Positions 15,395-23,968 of a DNA stretch of 39,396 nt are shown here, piece after piece; position 1 is the stretch's first letter, and every line of letters begins with the position of its first letter. The stretch is from assembly GCF_001468465.1 (NCBI RefSeq), contig NZ_LNSA01000038.1:1-39396 (forward strand). The letters are read 5' to 3'. The translations under genes were made by a program, and so were the position numbers. Source of the DNA: Sphingopyxis sp. H115 (GTDB lineage Bacteria > Pseudomonadota > Alphaproteobacteria > Sphingomonadales > Sphingomonadaceae). Under the pieces are notes generated by a model that saw only the letters and a program-made list of their open reading frames with translations, did no database searches and had not been told where the DNA came from.

Positions 15395-16018
15395 ATGGTG
15401 GCCAAGAAAGAGGCGAATGGTTCGGCCAAAGCGAACGTGGAACAGCAGGCACCCGCCGCCGCAGAAGCGGCACCTCCGACCGAGATCAATCCCGAACTCG
15501 CCGCGAAGATCGCAGCCGTCCGCACGCATATCCGCGAGAGCTTCGGCAAGGTCGCGATGGCGATGATGATGCTCCCGCGCTACCGCAGCCAGACACTCGC
15601 CGACCTGCAGCATCTAATCCTGGAACCGCTGATGCGCGACCGTGTCGCGATCGCCTATCCGGGCGGCGACAAGGCGGGTCAGCTCGCCGACATCGCGGGG
15701 CTCGCCATCTGGGCGAGCGTCAGCGAAGAGGTCGATGCGAAGATCCGCGAACAGGTGCAGGCAGGCACCTTCCCGATCCGCCTCAAGGCCGAGGACTGGA
15801 ACAGCGGTGATATCAATTGGCTGCTCGACGTCATCGCGCCCGACCAGCGGACGACCGCCAACGTCATCGCCAATTTCAAACAGGTCGTGAAGGAAGGAAG
15901 TCTCCGCCTTCACCCGATCGTCACGCGCCTCGTCGATGCCGAGACGCTGCAGAAAATGGGAGCGGAGAAGATGGGCGCTCCCGCGAGTGCAGAGCGGGAG
16001 GAAGCCACGGTTAACTGA
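15395..16018 (+). CDS. HlyC-like toxin-activating lysine acyltransferase
   Basis: A 207-residue protein with the RTX acyltransferase layout: an N-terminal Ala/Pro/Glu-rich linker, then LADLQHLILEPLMRDRVAIAY, LAIWASVSEEVDAKI and RLKAEDWNSGDINWLLDVIAP. The Asp matching HlyC Asp92 is at residue 145 (WLLDVIAP). The position of HlyC His23 (in PLHR) reads PRYR, with Tyr63. Family members move a fatty acyl group from acyl-carrier protein to lysines of an RTX protein before export. The start is set at ATG 15395 because AAGGAG lies at 15386-15391; GTG 15398 has better spacing, and a TTG at 15350 is less likely. It converges on hlyD across a strong terminator. Confidence 0.85.
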   Translation: MVAKKEANGSAKANVEQQAPAAAEAAPPTEINPELAAKIAAVRTHIRESFGKVAMAMMMLPRYRSQTLADLQHLILEPLMRDRVAIAYPGGDKAGQLADIAGLAIWASVSEEVDAKIREQVQAGTFPIRLKAEDWNSGDINWLLDVIAPDQRTTANVIANFKQVVKEGSLRLHPIVTRLVDAETLQKMGAEKMGAPASAEREEATVN

Positions 16019-16042
16019 GCGATGAGCTATGAACCAATAGCA

Positions 16043-16068
16043 AAAAGGGGCGCGGCGGCGCCCCTTTT
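16043..16068. terminator. Bidirectional hairpin terminator between acyltransferase and hlyD
   Basis: A perfect 11-bp stem (AAAAGGGGCGC, loop GGCG, GCGCCCCTTTT), with A-runs on one side and T-runs on the other. It can stop transcripts from both directions and lies between two convergent genes. Confidence 0.93.
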
Positions 16069-16103
16069 CATATCTGCGAGGCCCGAGCCCAGCAGGAGTT
16101 CCA

Positions 16104-17579
16104 CTATCGCTCGCGGCCCGCCTCATCCAAGGTCTGGGCAATCGGCGACAGCAGATACTGGATGATCCGACGCTCGCCCGTTTTGATCTCCGCCTGCACT
16201 GCCAAGCCGGGTCCGATGACCTGATCGCGACCTCCGACCCGGATAGTCCGTTTGAGCAGACGAATACGCACCGAATAAACAAGCCCTTGGGGAGACGGAG
16301 GAGCACTCCCCTCCCCCTCGCCATTCTGGCTCGCGCGTTGCGCGGGCAATTCCACCGCATCGCGACTGATGCTCTCCACGATTCCCGGAACGATGCCATA
16401 GTCGGTAAAGGGAAAGGCCTCAAGTTTCACGCGGACCTTCTGTCCTTCGCGGATGAAACCGATGTCGCGATTCAGAATATGCGCCTCGACGACCGCCTCG
16501 GCATTGTCCGGGACGATGATCATTAGCGGCTGCGCCGGCTGGACCACACCGCCAACCGTGTTGACGACAAGCTGTTGCACCGTCCCGGAAACCGGCGCGC
16601 GCAATTGCTGGAAAGCTGTCCGGCGCTCAGCCTTGGTCACCTCTTCGCGCGCGATGCCAAGTTTCTCCTGGCTCTCGGAAAGCTCGGCGACCGCCGACTT
16701 GCCGAAAGTCCCCCGCAGCCGCACAAGCTGCGCGTCGATATCGCGTATAGCGGCACCGGTCTGGTCGGCCCTTGCCCGTTGCACGGCGATATTCTGTTCG
16801 TGCTCAACCTTGAGCTGCTCATATTCGAGCAGTCGGATTTTCGAAAAATAGCCCTTCTCGGCAAGCTCCTCGCGCGCCGCGAGCTGCCTCTCGACGATCG
16901 GCAGCGTCTTTTCGAGTTTCGCGACTTCCGCCAATGCGCCCGTCAGTTCGGCGCTGTGTTGCGCCCGCTGCTGGACGAGGCTCGCGCGCTCGCCCTCATA
17001 TTCGGCAATTGCAGTCCGCACGAAAGCCGCCTGCGTCTGTGCAACTTCGGCCGACGTCCCGGGCGGCGCCACGAACCGCGCTGCTCGCCCTTCGACATGC
17101 GCGAGCAGCGCGGCATTCCGCGCTGCGACAACTTCGGAGGTCAGCATGTTCGTCGATGCTTGCGCGGCCTCCGCGCCGGCGAGCGTCGGGTCGAGCTCGA
17201 TCAGCAGGTCGCCCGCTTTCACATGCTGCCCATTCTTCACATGGATAGCGCGGACATAGCCGATTTCGATCGGCTGAATGATCTTCACATTGCCGGACGG
17301 CACCACCTTGCCGCTCGCGGTCGCGATAACATCAACCTTTCCGATCACGGACCACGCAAGGCCGATGACGAACAAGCCGCAAAGCGATAGCATGAGCCAG
17401 CGCCAGCCGGGGCTCGGCGGCTTCTCGACGATCTCGAGGGCAGCCGGCAGAAATTCATGGTCGGTGCGTGGTTTGGCGACAGCATCAGCCTCGTCCTGCA
17501 TCCGCCAGCTCGCCTTGAGGATCGCCCAGTGGCGCGCGAGTGCCGGAAAGCGCTCGCTCATTCGCTCGCCAAGGCTCAT
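16104..17579 (-). CDS. hlyD: HlyD-family type I secretion membrane fusion protein
   Basis: 491 residues. A cytoplasmic N-terminus of about 57 residues is followed by one membrane segment (WLMLSLCGLFVIGLAWSVIG), a lipoyl half (GKVVPSGNVKIIQPIEIGYV, VKNGQHVKAGDLLIELD), a long coiled-coil hairpin rich in Glu/Ala/Gln (about residues 150-330), and the second lipoyl half (LRAPVSGTVQQLVVNTVGGVV). It ends in the conserved RTX-type C-terminal region (LAVQAEIKTGERRIIQYLLSP). It bridges the ABC transporter to an outer-membrane TolC-like channel, which is not encoded in the window. Its ATG overlaps the hlyB stop by 4 bp, so the two are translated as a unit. Confidence 0.95.
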   Translation of the reverse strand: MSLGERMSERFPALARHWAILKASWRMQDEADAVAKPRTDHEFLPAALEIVEKPPSPGWRWLMLSLCGLFVIGLAWSVIGKVDVIATASGKVVPSGNVKIIQPIEIGYVRAIHVKNGQHVKAGDLLIELDPTLAGAEAAQASTNMLTSEVVAARNAALLAHVEGRAARFVAPPGTSAEVAQTQAAFVRTAIAEYEGERASLVQQRAQHSAELTGALAEVAKLEKTLPIVERQLAAREELAEKGYFSKIRLLEYEQLKVEHEQNIAVQRARADQTGAAIRDIDAQLVRLRGTFGKSAVAELSESQEKLGIAREEVTKAERRTAFQQLRAPVSGTVQQLVVNTVGGVVQPAQPLMIIVPDNAEAVVEAHILNRDIGFIREGQKVRVKLEAFPFTDYGIVPGIVESISRDAVELPAQRASQNGEGEGSAPPSPQGLVYSVRIRLLKRTIRVGGRDQVIGPGLAVQAEIKTGERRIIQYLLSPIAQTLDEAGRER

Positions 17580-19774
17580 GGGACGGTCACCCCCATTTGC
17601 TTGGTATAGAGCTGGGCATAGCGCCCGCCCGCGCGGAGCAATTCCTCATGGCTTCCTTGCTCGGTGACCTCGCCGGCCTCGACCGTGATGATGCGGTCGC
17701 ACTGACGAACTGCCGACAGGCGGTGCGCGATAATGATGACCGTCCGCCCCTTGGCGATGCTCGCGAGATTATGCTGAATGATCTCCTCGCTTTCGGCGTC
17801 GAGCGCAGAGGTCGCCTCATCGAAGATCAGGATGCGCGGATCGTTCACGAGCGCGCGGGCGATCGCGAGACGCTGGCGCTGACCGCCCGACAGATTGCTG
17901 CCGCGCTCCTCGATCACCGTATCATAGCCATGGTTCATTTGCAGGATGAATTCATGCGCGCCCGCAAGCTGCGCCGCGGCCATCACAGCTTCCATCGGCC
18001 GCGTTGGATCGCCCAGTGCGATATTCTCACGCACCGTGCGGTTGAACAGGATATTTTCCTGAAGCACGACGCCGATTTGGCGCCGGAGCCACGGAGGATC
18101 AACGAGCGCCAGATCTACGCCGTCGACGAGCACACGCCCCTGTTCAGGGATATACAAGCGTTGCACCAGCTTGGTCAGTGTCGACTTGCCTGATCCTGAC
18201 GGCCCGACGATGCCAAGCATTTCGCCCGCCCTGAGTTCGAGGCTCACGCCGCGCAGCGTCTCGGGCATATCAGGCCTGTAGCGGAACCGGACCTGGTCGA
18301 AGGTTACGTCGCCGCGGATCGGCGGCAGGCTTGCCCGATTGGGGTTATATTCGGGCTCCGCGGGTGTGTTCAGAACGTCGGCGAGACGGTCCACCGAGAT
18401 ACGGACCTGCTGGAAATCCTGCCAAAGCTGAGAGAGACGAAGGATCGGTGCCGCGACGCGGCCCGAGAGCATGTTGAAGGCGACGAGCGAACCGACAGAA
18501 AGATCGCCGGCGATCACCGCCTTCGCCCCGAAATAAAGGATCGCCACGGTCGTCAGTTTCGAGACGACCTGGATTAGGTGGCTGCCAGTATTCGCGAGCT
18601 TGGCGACGTCGAAGCCGGTGTTGGTATAGCCCGAGAAGAGCTTCTCCCAGCGGTCGCGCATCTGTGGCTCGACCGCCATCGATTTCAGGGTTCCGATCCC
18701 GGTCACGCTCTCGACCAGAAATGACTGGTTCTCGGCACCGCGACGGAATTTTTCCTCGAGCAACGTTCGCAACCTTGGCGAGATCGTCATCGAAATCGCG
18801 ACATAGCAGGGGATCGAAAGCAACACGATCAGGGTCAGGAACGGCGAATAGAGGAACATCACGGCGAAGAACACGATGGTGAAGAACAGGTCGATTACGA
18901 CCGTCACCGCATTCGAGGTGAGGAATTGACGAATATTCTCGAGTTCGCGCACCCGCGCCACGCTGTCGCCAACACGCCTGGATTCGAAATAGCCGAGCGG
19001 TAGGTTCAGCAAGTGGCGAAACATCTTCGAGGACAGCTCGCTGTCGACCCGGTTGGTCGTGTGCGAGAAGAGCCAGTTGCGCAATCCCGACATCAAGGTT
19101 TCGAAGAGCAGGATGACCGTGAGCCCGAAGGCCAGGACATCAAGCGTGGTCATCGACTGGTGGACAAGCACCTTGTCAATAACAAGCTGGAAGAAGATCG
19201 GCGAGATGAGACCCATCAGCTGAAGGAAAAAGGAACCGATCAGAACGTCGCGGAGCGGCTTCCGGTATTTGACAAGGGCCGGGATGAACCAGGCGATGTC
19301 GAACGGGCGCTTGTCGCCGGCCATTGCCTCCCGCGAGGTGAGAAGCAGCAACCGTCCAGTGAAGCGCTCCGCGCCTTCTTCGGCCGTCCATATTTCGGGG
19401 CGTTCCGCGTCGCCACGCTGGACGAGATAGCGGGGCTTGAGGCTCGCGTCCTCGATCTTGAGAAGGATAACACCGCCATGCGAGCGGGATTCGGCAAGCG
19501 CCGGAAGCGGCAGCTTGCTCAATTCGTCGAGCCGAGCGGTACGAATCTTGGCGATGAGGCCGAGGCGTTTCGAGATGCGCGCAAAATCTTCTACGCCCCA
19601 GGGCTCGTCACCGCGACCACGGTCGTGGATCATCTGCGCCGGATCGGCAGGCGTCCCGAGGAATTTCGCGAGCAGGATGAAACAGGTCAGCGATGGGTCT
19701 AGCGCAAGAGGTGCGCCACCGGCCTCCGCGACATGTCCCTGCGGCCCCTGATCTGTCTCTCCCGTACCTGACAT
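17576..19774 (-). CDS. hlyB: HlyB-type ABC transporter of a type I secretion system
   Basis: 732 residues from ATG 19774 (MSGTGETD), preferred because GGGGGA lies just upstream; ATG 19798 would add 8 residues. It has an N-terminal C39-peptidase-like domain (about 1-130) that does not show a convincing Cys/His/Asp active site, so it is probably a substrate-docking domain as in HlyB. A six-helix membrane domain follows (about 150-430). The ATPase has Walker A GPSGSGKST (about 522-530), Q-loop VVLQENILFN, signature LSGGQRQRLA, Walker B ILIFDEATSALD and the switch His in IIAHRLS. It exports proteins with C-terminal uncleaved signals in one step together with HlyD. Its likely cargo gene nearby is truncated. 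Confidence 0.95.
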   Translation of the reverse strand: MSGTGETDQGPQGHVAEAGGAPLALDPSLTCFILLAKFLGTPADPAQMIHDRGRGDEPWGVEDFARISKRLGLIAKIRTARLDELSKLPLPALAESRSHGGVILLKIEDASLKPRYLVQRGDAERPEIWTAEEGAERFTGRLLLLTSREAMAGDKRPFDIAWFIPALVKYRKPLRDVLIGSFFLQLMGLISPIFFQLVIDKVLVHQSMTTLDVLAFGLTVILLFETLMSGLRNWLFSHTTNRVDSELSSKMFRHLLNLPLGYFESRRVGDSVARVRELENIRQFLTSNAVTVVIDLFFTIVFFAVMFLYSPFLTLIVLLSIPCYVAISMTISPRLRTLLEEKFRRGAENQSFLVESVTGIGTLKSMAVEPQMRDRWEKLFSGYTNTGFDVAKLANTGSHLIQVVSKLTTVAILYFGAKAVIAGDLSVGSLVAFNMLSGRVAAPILRLSQLWQDFQQVRISVDRLADVLNTPAEPEYNPNRASLPPIRGDVTFDQVRFRYRPDMPETLRGVSLELRAGEMLGIVGPSGSGKSTLTKLVQRLYIPEQGRVLVDGVDLALVDPPWLRRQIGVVLQENILFNRTVRENIALGDPTRPMEAVMAAAQLAGAHEFILQMNHGYDTVIEERGSNLSGGQRQRLAIARALVNDPRILIFDEATSALDAESEEIIQHNLASIAKGRTVIIIAHRLSAVRQCDRIITVEAGEVTEQGSHEELLRAGGRYAQLYTKQMGVTVP

Positions 19775-19878
19775 GCATCCCCCGTAAAGCCCAAGCATTG
19801 ACCACCGGAACCGGAATCAGCTGTCGCTGGTCAATTGCAGGCCTTTGCTTCCTGCATGTATCATTCTTTCTTCGACAG

Positions 19879-19905
19879 AGAATAGCTATCTCAAAACATT
19901 GTCAA
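19879..19905 (-). promoter_or_regulatory. Candidate promoter of the hlyBD operon
   Basis: On the minus strand TTGACA (19905-19900) is followed by a 15-bp spacer and TATTCT (19884-19879), in an AT-rich stretch about 105 bp ahead of the hlyB start. The short spacer makes this tentative. Confidence 0.35.
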
Positions 19906-19963
19906 ATCTGGATACAATTTAATGATGCGCCATAGTTCGCGCGATCACCGACGTGTTCGTTCC

Positions 19964-19993
19964 AAAATAAAAAGGGCCAGCTTGCGCCGGCCC
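19964..19993 (-). terminator. Rho-independent terminator, minus strand
   Basis: An 8-bp stem with one mismatch (19974-19981 with 19986-19993, loop TTGC) is followed on the minus strand by a T-rich run (A-rich 19964-19973 on plus). It ends a minus-strand transcript coming from the right, such as that of the small gene ending at 20090, and insulates the hlyBD promoter. Confidence 0.75.
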
Positions 19994-20089
19994 TGGTAGG
20001 TTTTGGGAGAGGATGCCTGAAAGGCATGCTGGATTTGAGAACGATCGAGCCTTGCTGCAAGTGCGAAGGCAATTTTTTCAGCCCGAGGC

Positions 20090-20350
20090 TCAGCCAGGCA
20101 CAATTCCATCAGCGGGCACGGGACCACCGAACCTGATCCGGGACATGGCCGAGAGATCGATCGCGAGGCGGCGGGCCTGCTTCGCGTCCGCGCCAATCCG
20201 TTCCAGCATCTTCATGAACGCATCGGGATCAGGCTGCCCAAGGGGGAGCCGATAGTAGAGAAGATCCTTCAGCATCTGCGCCTTGCGCGCCGAACGAAGA
20301 CTGAACTTCCAGTCGAACGTCACGTTGATCGGGCGCTCTGAAGCAAGCAA
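20090..20350 (-). CDS. Hypothetical protein, about 86 residues
   Basis: The frame starts at TTG 20350 after a G-rich stretch (GGGGGGA) and reads NVTFDWKFSLRSARKAQMLKDLLYYRLPLG, then an amphipathic helix-like LERIGADAKQARRLAIDLSAMSRIRF. It is rich in Arg/Lys/Leu. I recognise no family. Support for it being a gene comes from the protein-like composition and a terminator at 19964-19993 on the same strand, about 100 bp beyond its stop. An overlapping frame (19945-20196) runs into the terminator and is less likely. Confidence 0.45.
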   Translation of the reverse strand: MLASERPINVTFDWKFSLRSARKAQMLKDLLYYRLPLGQPDPDAFMKMLERIGADAKQARRLAIDLSAMSRIRFGGPVPADGIVPG

Positions 20351-20422
20351 GCACCCGGCACGTCCCCCCGCGATTGAGTGCGGCCCCTTTACCTACGCTG
20401 CTCGAGGCACTAGATTGGGGCC

Positions 20423-20605
20423 ATGGTAAGCGTGACCACCCCTCGCGAACAGGCAGAAACCTCGGACGCTGCACGCAAGGTCGGCGGCTACGTCGAGCTC
20501 CTGCGCTTGCAAGATGAGCGCACCGCGATCCGGCGCCGCGGCCTGATCGCACAGCTAATCAAGAACCCCACGACGGGCCGCTTCAAATATATCGTCAAGA
20601 GCTGA
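20423..20605 (+). CDS. Small hypothetical protein heading a membrane-protein operon
   Basis: 60 residues from ATG 20423, charged (ETSDAARKVGGYVELLRLQD, then RTAIRRRGLIAQLIKNPTTGRFKYIVKS). The C-terminal half is basic. I recognise no family. It ends 3 bp before the next gene's ATG and probably shares its transcript and translation. A short DNA- or membrane-associated role is possible but not shown. Confidence 0.55.
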   Translation: MVSVTTPREQAETSDAARKVGGYVELLRLQDERTAIRRRGLIAQLIKNPTTGRFKYIVKS

Positions 20606-20608
20606 TCC

Positions 20609-21529
20609 ATGACGCTCACGCTGGCCGTCCTCGCCAGCATGCTCATCCTGCTACCCGGCCTGACCTTTCTCGGTGCCTGGAACCTCAAAGGCGCACGAAC
20701 CGGCGCGGGCCGCCCCGAACTTCCTCTTGGTTCAGCAACGACACTGCTTCTCGCGGTAGGAATATCGCTCATCGCGCATTTCTTCGGCTGGATTTTCGTC
20801 GAAATGGCCCGGAACCTCCTAACGGCAATTCCTGACGTCCTTCCTCCATCGGGGATGATGTGGAGTCCGATCGAAGCATTTCTTCGTCCCACCGGTACGT
20901 TTCCACCGATCCCCGCCAACCCGATCGCCGCCATGGTGCAATTTGCCGACGGCGGGCATCTCGAGATGCACGAGCTGGCGACGTTCGGCGGCTTGATGGT
21001 GTTGGAATCACTGTTAGTCGCGAAATTCGTGTCGGGCGATGGTTTCGATCTCGTTTTCGACGGGATCGATCTCAATGGTCAAGGGTGGGTCTATCATCAC
21101 TATATCCGACCGACACAACATGGATTTCGGCCCATCTGTCATGTGCTGACCACCTTTCAGCAGAACAATCTTGGCATCGGCTATATCGGGGCGATTGCCG
21201 ATATTCGGCACAGTGAAAAGGGTGAGCTGCTCTCGCTCGCGCTCCTCAATCCAGAGCGATTTTTGTTCCAACTGACGCCCTCTGCAGCAGCGAAATGGTG
21301 CAAGCCCAGCGAAGATCCAAAGTTCGACACTTATGGTCGAGAAACGATCGGCGGCATCGTCGCGCTCGACGGTAAGTCAGTCGCCAATTTGTTGGTGCGA
21401 ACACTGGACAAGGCCATCCTCGACGAGATCGACACCGCGCCGTATGGCGACGAAGAGTCCGAAGAGTCCGCTCCCACAACAGGGTCAGCGCCAGAGGCGG
21501 CTTCAGCCGACCCGGTGCGCCCGTCATGA
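20609..21529 (+). CDS. Membrane protein of unknown function, possibly DUF6338-like
   Basis: 306 residues. The first 60 or so hold two hydrophobic segments (LTLAVLASMLILLPGLTFLGAW and ATTLLLAVGISLIAHFFGWIFV) separated by a short basic loop with GRPELPLGS. A third weaker segment lies near GGLMVLESLLVAKFVSG. The rest is soluble with a beta-rich look (GFDLVFDGIDLNGQGWVY), and the tail is acidic and disordered (DEESEESAPTTGSAP). The N-terminal pair of helices resembles the DUF6338 layout, but I am not sure of membership. It sits between a 60-residue gene and a second membrane protein whose ATG overlaps its stop. No function can be assigned. Confidence 0.75.
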   Translation: MTLTLAVLASMLILLPGLTFLGAWNLKGARTGAGRPELPLGSATTLLLAVGISLIAHFFGWIFVEMARNLLTAIPDVLPPSGMMWSPIEAFLRPTGTFPPIPANPIAAMVQFADGGHLEMHELATFGGLMVLESLLVAKFVSGDGFDLVFDGIDLNGQGWVYHHYIRPTQHGFRPICHVLTTFQQNNLGIGYIGAIADIRHSEKGELLSLALLNPERFLFQLTPSAAAKWCKPSEDPKFDTYGRETIGGIVALDGKSVANLLVRTLDKAILDEIDTAPYGDEESEESAPTTGSAPEAASADPVRPS

Positions 21530-21984
21530 TCAAACTGCTCATTTTTGCCGTGACAATCGTTACGATTCTCATCGGGTTCGGCGCCCTATTCTTGTTGGTC
21601 AGCGCGCCCTTCGCTTGGCTTGCGATTGGCTTCATGAGTTATTGCCGACCTCGCCTCGTCCTTGGTCGAGCCGCACTGTGCTTTATAGCAATTTGGCTCA
21701 TCACCGTCATCGCGCTGCCTGTTGGAAATGGCACCTTTATCGGCATATTGCTCGCTGTCTTTCTTGCACCTTGGCCCGCCCGGCTTTGGGCGAACCGCGC
21801 AGCCTTTCGCGCTGACGATTCGGACCAGCGGACCGCGGCCGCCGACAGCCGAAACACGAAGTGCGAGAGCGAAGGCTCCCGGCGTCGCGTCACGGCTGAC
21901 AAGCCGTGGCCAGAATATATGGCAGATAGCGAGCGGGCACGGTTGGTCTCCCTGTACCAGCTTCCGACTTCATTTCCCCGGTAG
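21526..21984 (+). CDS. Small membrane protein, last gene of the three-gene operon
   Basis: 152 residues from ATG 21526, overlapping the previous stop by 4 bp. Three or four hydrophobic segments fill the N-terminal half (IKLLIFAVTIVTILIGFGALFL, APFAWLAIGFMSY, AALCFIAIWLITVIALPVG, FIGILLAVFLAPWPARLW). The C-terminal half is charged and probably cytoplasmic (DDSDQRTAAADSR, RRRVTADKPWPEYM). I recognise no family. The overlap argues that it works with the 306-residue membrane protein. Confidence 0.7.
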   Translation: MIKLLIFAVTIVTILIGFGALFLLVSAPFAWLAIGFMSYCRPRLVLGRAALCFIAIWLITVIALPVGNGTFIGILLAVFLAPWPARLWANRAAFRADDSDQRTAAADSRNTKCESEGSRRRVTADKPWPEYMADSERARLVSLYQLPTSFPR

Positions 21985-22014
21985 CCGAAGAACAGAGGCT
22001 GTCGCAGATTGCGA

Positions 22015-22797
22015 CTATGAAGTCGGCCTAATCCTATCGACAAAATAGGTGTAGCCGCCATCGCGCTCCACGCCGATCGCGGCGCTCGCGTCGCGCTTCA
22101 ACTTCTCAAAATGAAGTTCCTTGCCGTCAACCTCCAGCCGAACGAAGTCGTTCATACTGACCTCTTTCAACGGGTTGAAACAATAGGCCCGGGCGGGCAG
22201 TTGAATTGAACCGTCCGCGAGGCGTTCGCCCTGACCGGAGAACGTCGAAAAGGGACGCGGCACGGATTCGTATCTCTCGTCGTTAGTGAAGAACTCGATC
22301 ACGAACGGAATGCGTTCACCGCTGCCCAGGGCAAATTCACGGGGAAGGATCCTGAAGGCGAACGTCCCGGCGCCGCGATCCGGGCGCGCGTCCACGATCG
22401 TGAATCCCATGCTCTGCCAGAAGGGCTCCGCCGTCGACGGCGCAATTCCGATTTCGAAGACCGACCAGCCCTCGTCGGTGGCCCGGGCGATCATAAACTC
22501 GGCAAGGATGCGGCCATAGCCCTTGCGGCGAAGGTCTGGCCTGATCTCGAATATTCCGTGGCCCTGGAAACCCACCGCTTCGCCGTCGACAACAAGAATG
22601 TCGATGCCGCCACGCTCACGCCATAATTTCTTCGTGGTGTCCCAGTTGCAGCGGAAGCCCCGCGCCGGCACGTCGCCTTCATAGCCGTTGGCAACATAGG
22701 CAGCCTCGCCCGCTTTGTGGGCGGCTTCTTCGGCGTCGAGCCAAACTTCAACTTCAGCGAGAAGAGTTTCGGTTGCCGGGATGATTTCATAGGTCAT
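22015..22797 (-). CDS. GNAT-family N-acetyltransferase, two-domain
   Basis: 260 residues from ATG 22797 (MTYEIIPATETLL); the open frame extends upstream to 22959, but that part is low-complexity and overlaps the neighbouring recombinase. The GNAT fold is shown by GEAVGFQGHGIFEIRPDLRR, the acetyl-CoA loop RRKGYGRILAEFMIARA and the C-terminal VFEIGIAPSTAEPFWQSMGF. About 90 extra residues follow (FVRLEVDGKELHFEKLKRD, ending YTYFVDRIRPTS), which are not part of the core fold. The substrate is unknown. It is read toward the three-gene membrane operon, ending 30 bp from it, so the two are convergent. Confidence 0.85.
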   Translation of the reverse strand: MTYEIIPATETLLAEVEVWLDAEEAAHKAGEAAYVANGYEGDVPARGFRCNWDTTKKLWRERGGIDILVVDGEAVGFQGHGIFEIRPDLRRKGYGRILAEFMIARATDEGWSVFEIGIAPSTAEPFWQSMGFTIVDARPDRGAGTFAFRILPREFALGSGERIPFVIEFFTNDERYESVPRPFSTFSGQGERLADGSIQLPARAYCFNPLKEVSMNDFVRLEVDGKELHFEKLKRDASAAIGVERDGGYTYFVDRIRPTS

Positions 22798-22837
22798 GGG
22801 CCCACGGTTACCACATTCTTTGACGAGGCAAGCCCCT

Positions 22838-23968
22838 TCAGCTCCTGACTTTACCGAGGACCCGAGCCGCGGCATTGCTGCCGGCAGCGAGCTCGCGCGC
22901 ATACCCCAACGCCGTCGTTGGCGACGACCAGCGCAGCGCGAGCGCGATGCCCGCCCCATCCTCGCCGGCTGCGAAAAGATCCTGCGTCAGCCCGACGCGG
23001 AACGAGTGCGCGCTGAGCGCCGCCACCGCATCCTGTCCCGGCTCGATGACGGCATGGCCGTCCGCGATCGCCGCGGCCGCACGGCGCCGCAGGATCGACA
23101 CCACGCCTTGGCGGGTTAGCCCGTTGGCGCCGATATGGTGGGTCAAGACCGTCTCCCCTTCTTCGGCCGCATGATGCGTCAATATGTTGATGCGCCGGAA
23201 CACCGCCCCGTCGGCGATCGCGCTCGACGTCAGCCACGCCGACAGCCGGCGCATCGTCTCGGCCGAGAGCCAGACGACACTCCCCTCCCCGTCCTGGTCG
23301 GTTTTCGAGCGCGGAATGGTGAGCCGCCCGCTGCCGTCAGCTATGAGGCGCAGATCGGCGACGGTCGCAGCCACCAGTTCGGAGACGCGCAGGCCTGCAT
23401 CATAGGCCATCGAGCAGAGCGCCGCGTCGCGCAGCCCGACCAGATCGTCACCGCACGCCGCGATCAGGCTTTCGATGGTCAGCCCGTCGGGCGCGACGTC
23501 GACCGCGGTCATCGCACGGCCGTAGCGCAGCGGCGCGGCCTGGCGCTGGCGCGCGCCCACCTTGCGGCGGATGCCCTTCAGCGTGTCGCGCACCATGCCC
23601 GCCTGCGTCGGCAACGCTTCGGTGTCGCCGTAACCGAGGATCCGATGCACGCGCGCGATGCTCGCGAGGCGCCGCGAGAGCGTCGCGGGTTTCGCGGCCG
23701 TGCGCGTATCGCTCGCGCGCGCCAGCCAGCGCAGATAGAGGACGAGCGTTTCCGGAGACGCCGGCACCGCCGTCGCGATCGGCCGCTGCAACATACACCA
23801 GCGCAAATAGCATTTGAGATCGGCGACGATCGCCGCCTTGGTCGCCGGCGCCATCGCTTCGGCCGCCGCCTCGATCGCGAGCGGCTGCGCCTTGCTCCAG
23901 TCGACGAGGCGGCCGTGTGCCGACAGCACCAGCTCGAGGGACGATGGGAGCGGCGCGAGCTCGCTCAT
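22838..23968 (-). CDS. Tyrosine recombinase/integrase, plasmid-type
   Basis: 376 residues. A SAM-like N-terminal core-binding domain (about 20-130; VADLKCYLRWC, PETLVLYLRWLARAS) precedes a catalytic domain with the first Arg in YDAGLRVSELV, Lys in IPRSKTDQ, His321-x-x-Arg324 in AHSFRVGL, Trp347 in the second-His position (RWSS) and Tyr356 (LGYAR). All needed residues are present, so it should be active. Its position between parA/rep and accessory genes suggests plasmid dimer resolution or cargo integration. Its ATG overlaps the stop of a 94-residue gene by 4 bp. No att or dif-like site was identified. Confidence 0.9.
   Translation of the reverse strand: MSELAPLPSSLELVLSAHGRLVDWSKAQPLAIEAAAEAMAPATKAAIVADLKCYLRWCMLQRPIATAVPASPETLVLYLRWLARASDTRTAAKPATLSRRLASIARVHRILGYGDTEALPTQAGMVRDTLKGIRRKVGARQRQAAPLRYGRAMTAVDVAPDGLTIESLIAACGDDLVGLRDAALCSMAYDAGLRVSELVAATVADLRLIADGSGRLTIPRSKTDQDGEGSVVWLSAETMRRLSAWLTSSAIADGAVFRRINILTHHAAEEGETVLTHHIGANGLTRQGVVSILRRRAAAAIADGHAVIEPGQDAVAALSAHSFRVGLTQDLFAAGEDGAGIALALRWSSPTTALGYARELAAGSNAAARVLGKVRS

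Noticed and set aside
19945..20196. 83-residue minus-strand frame
   Set aside because: Runs through the terminator hairpin at 19974-19993, which makes coding unlikely.
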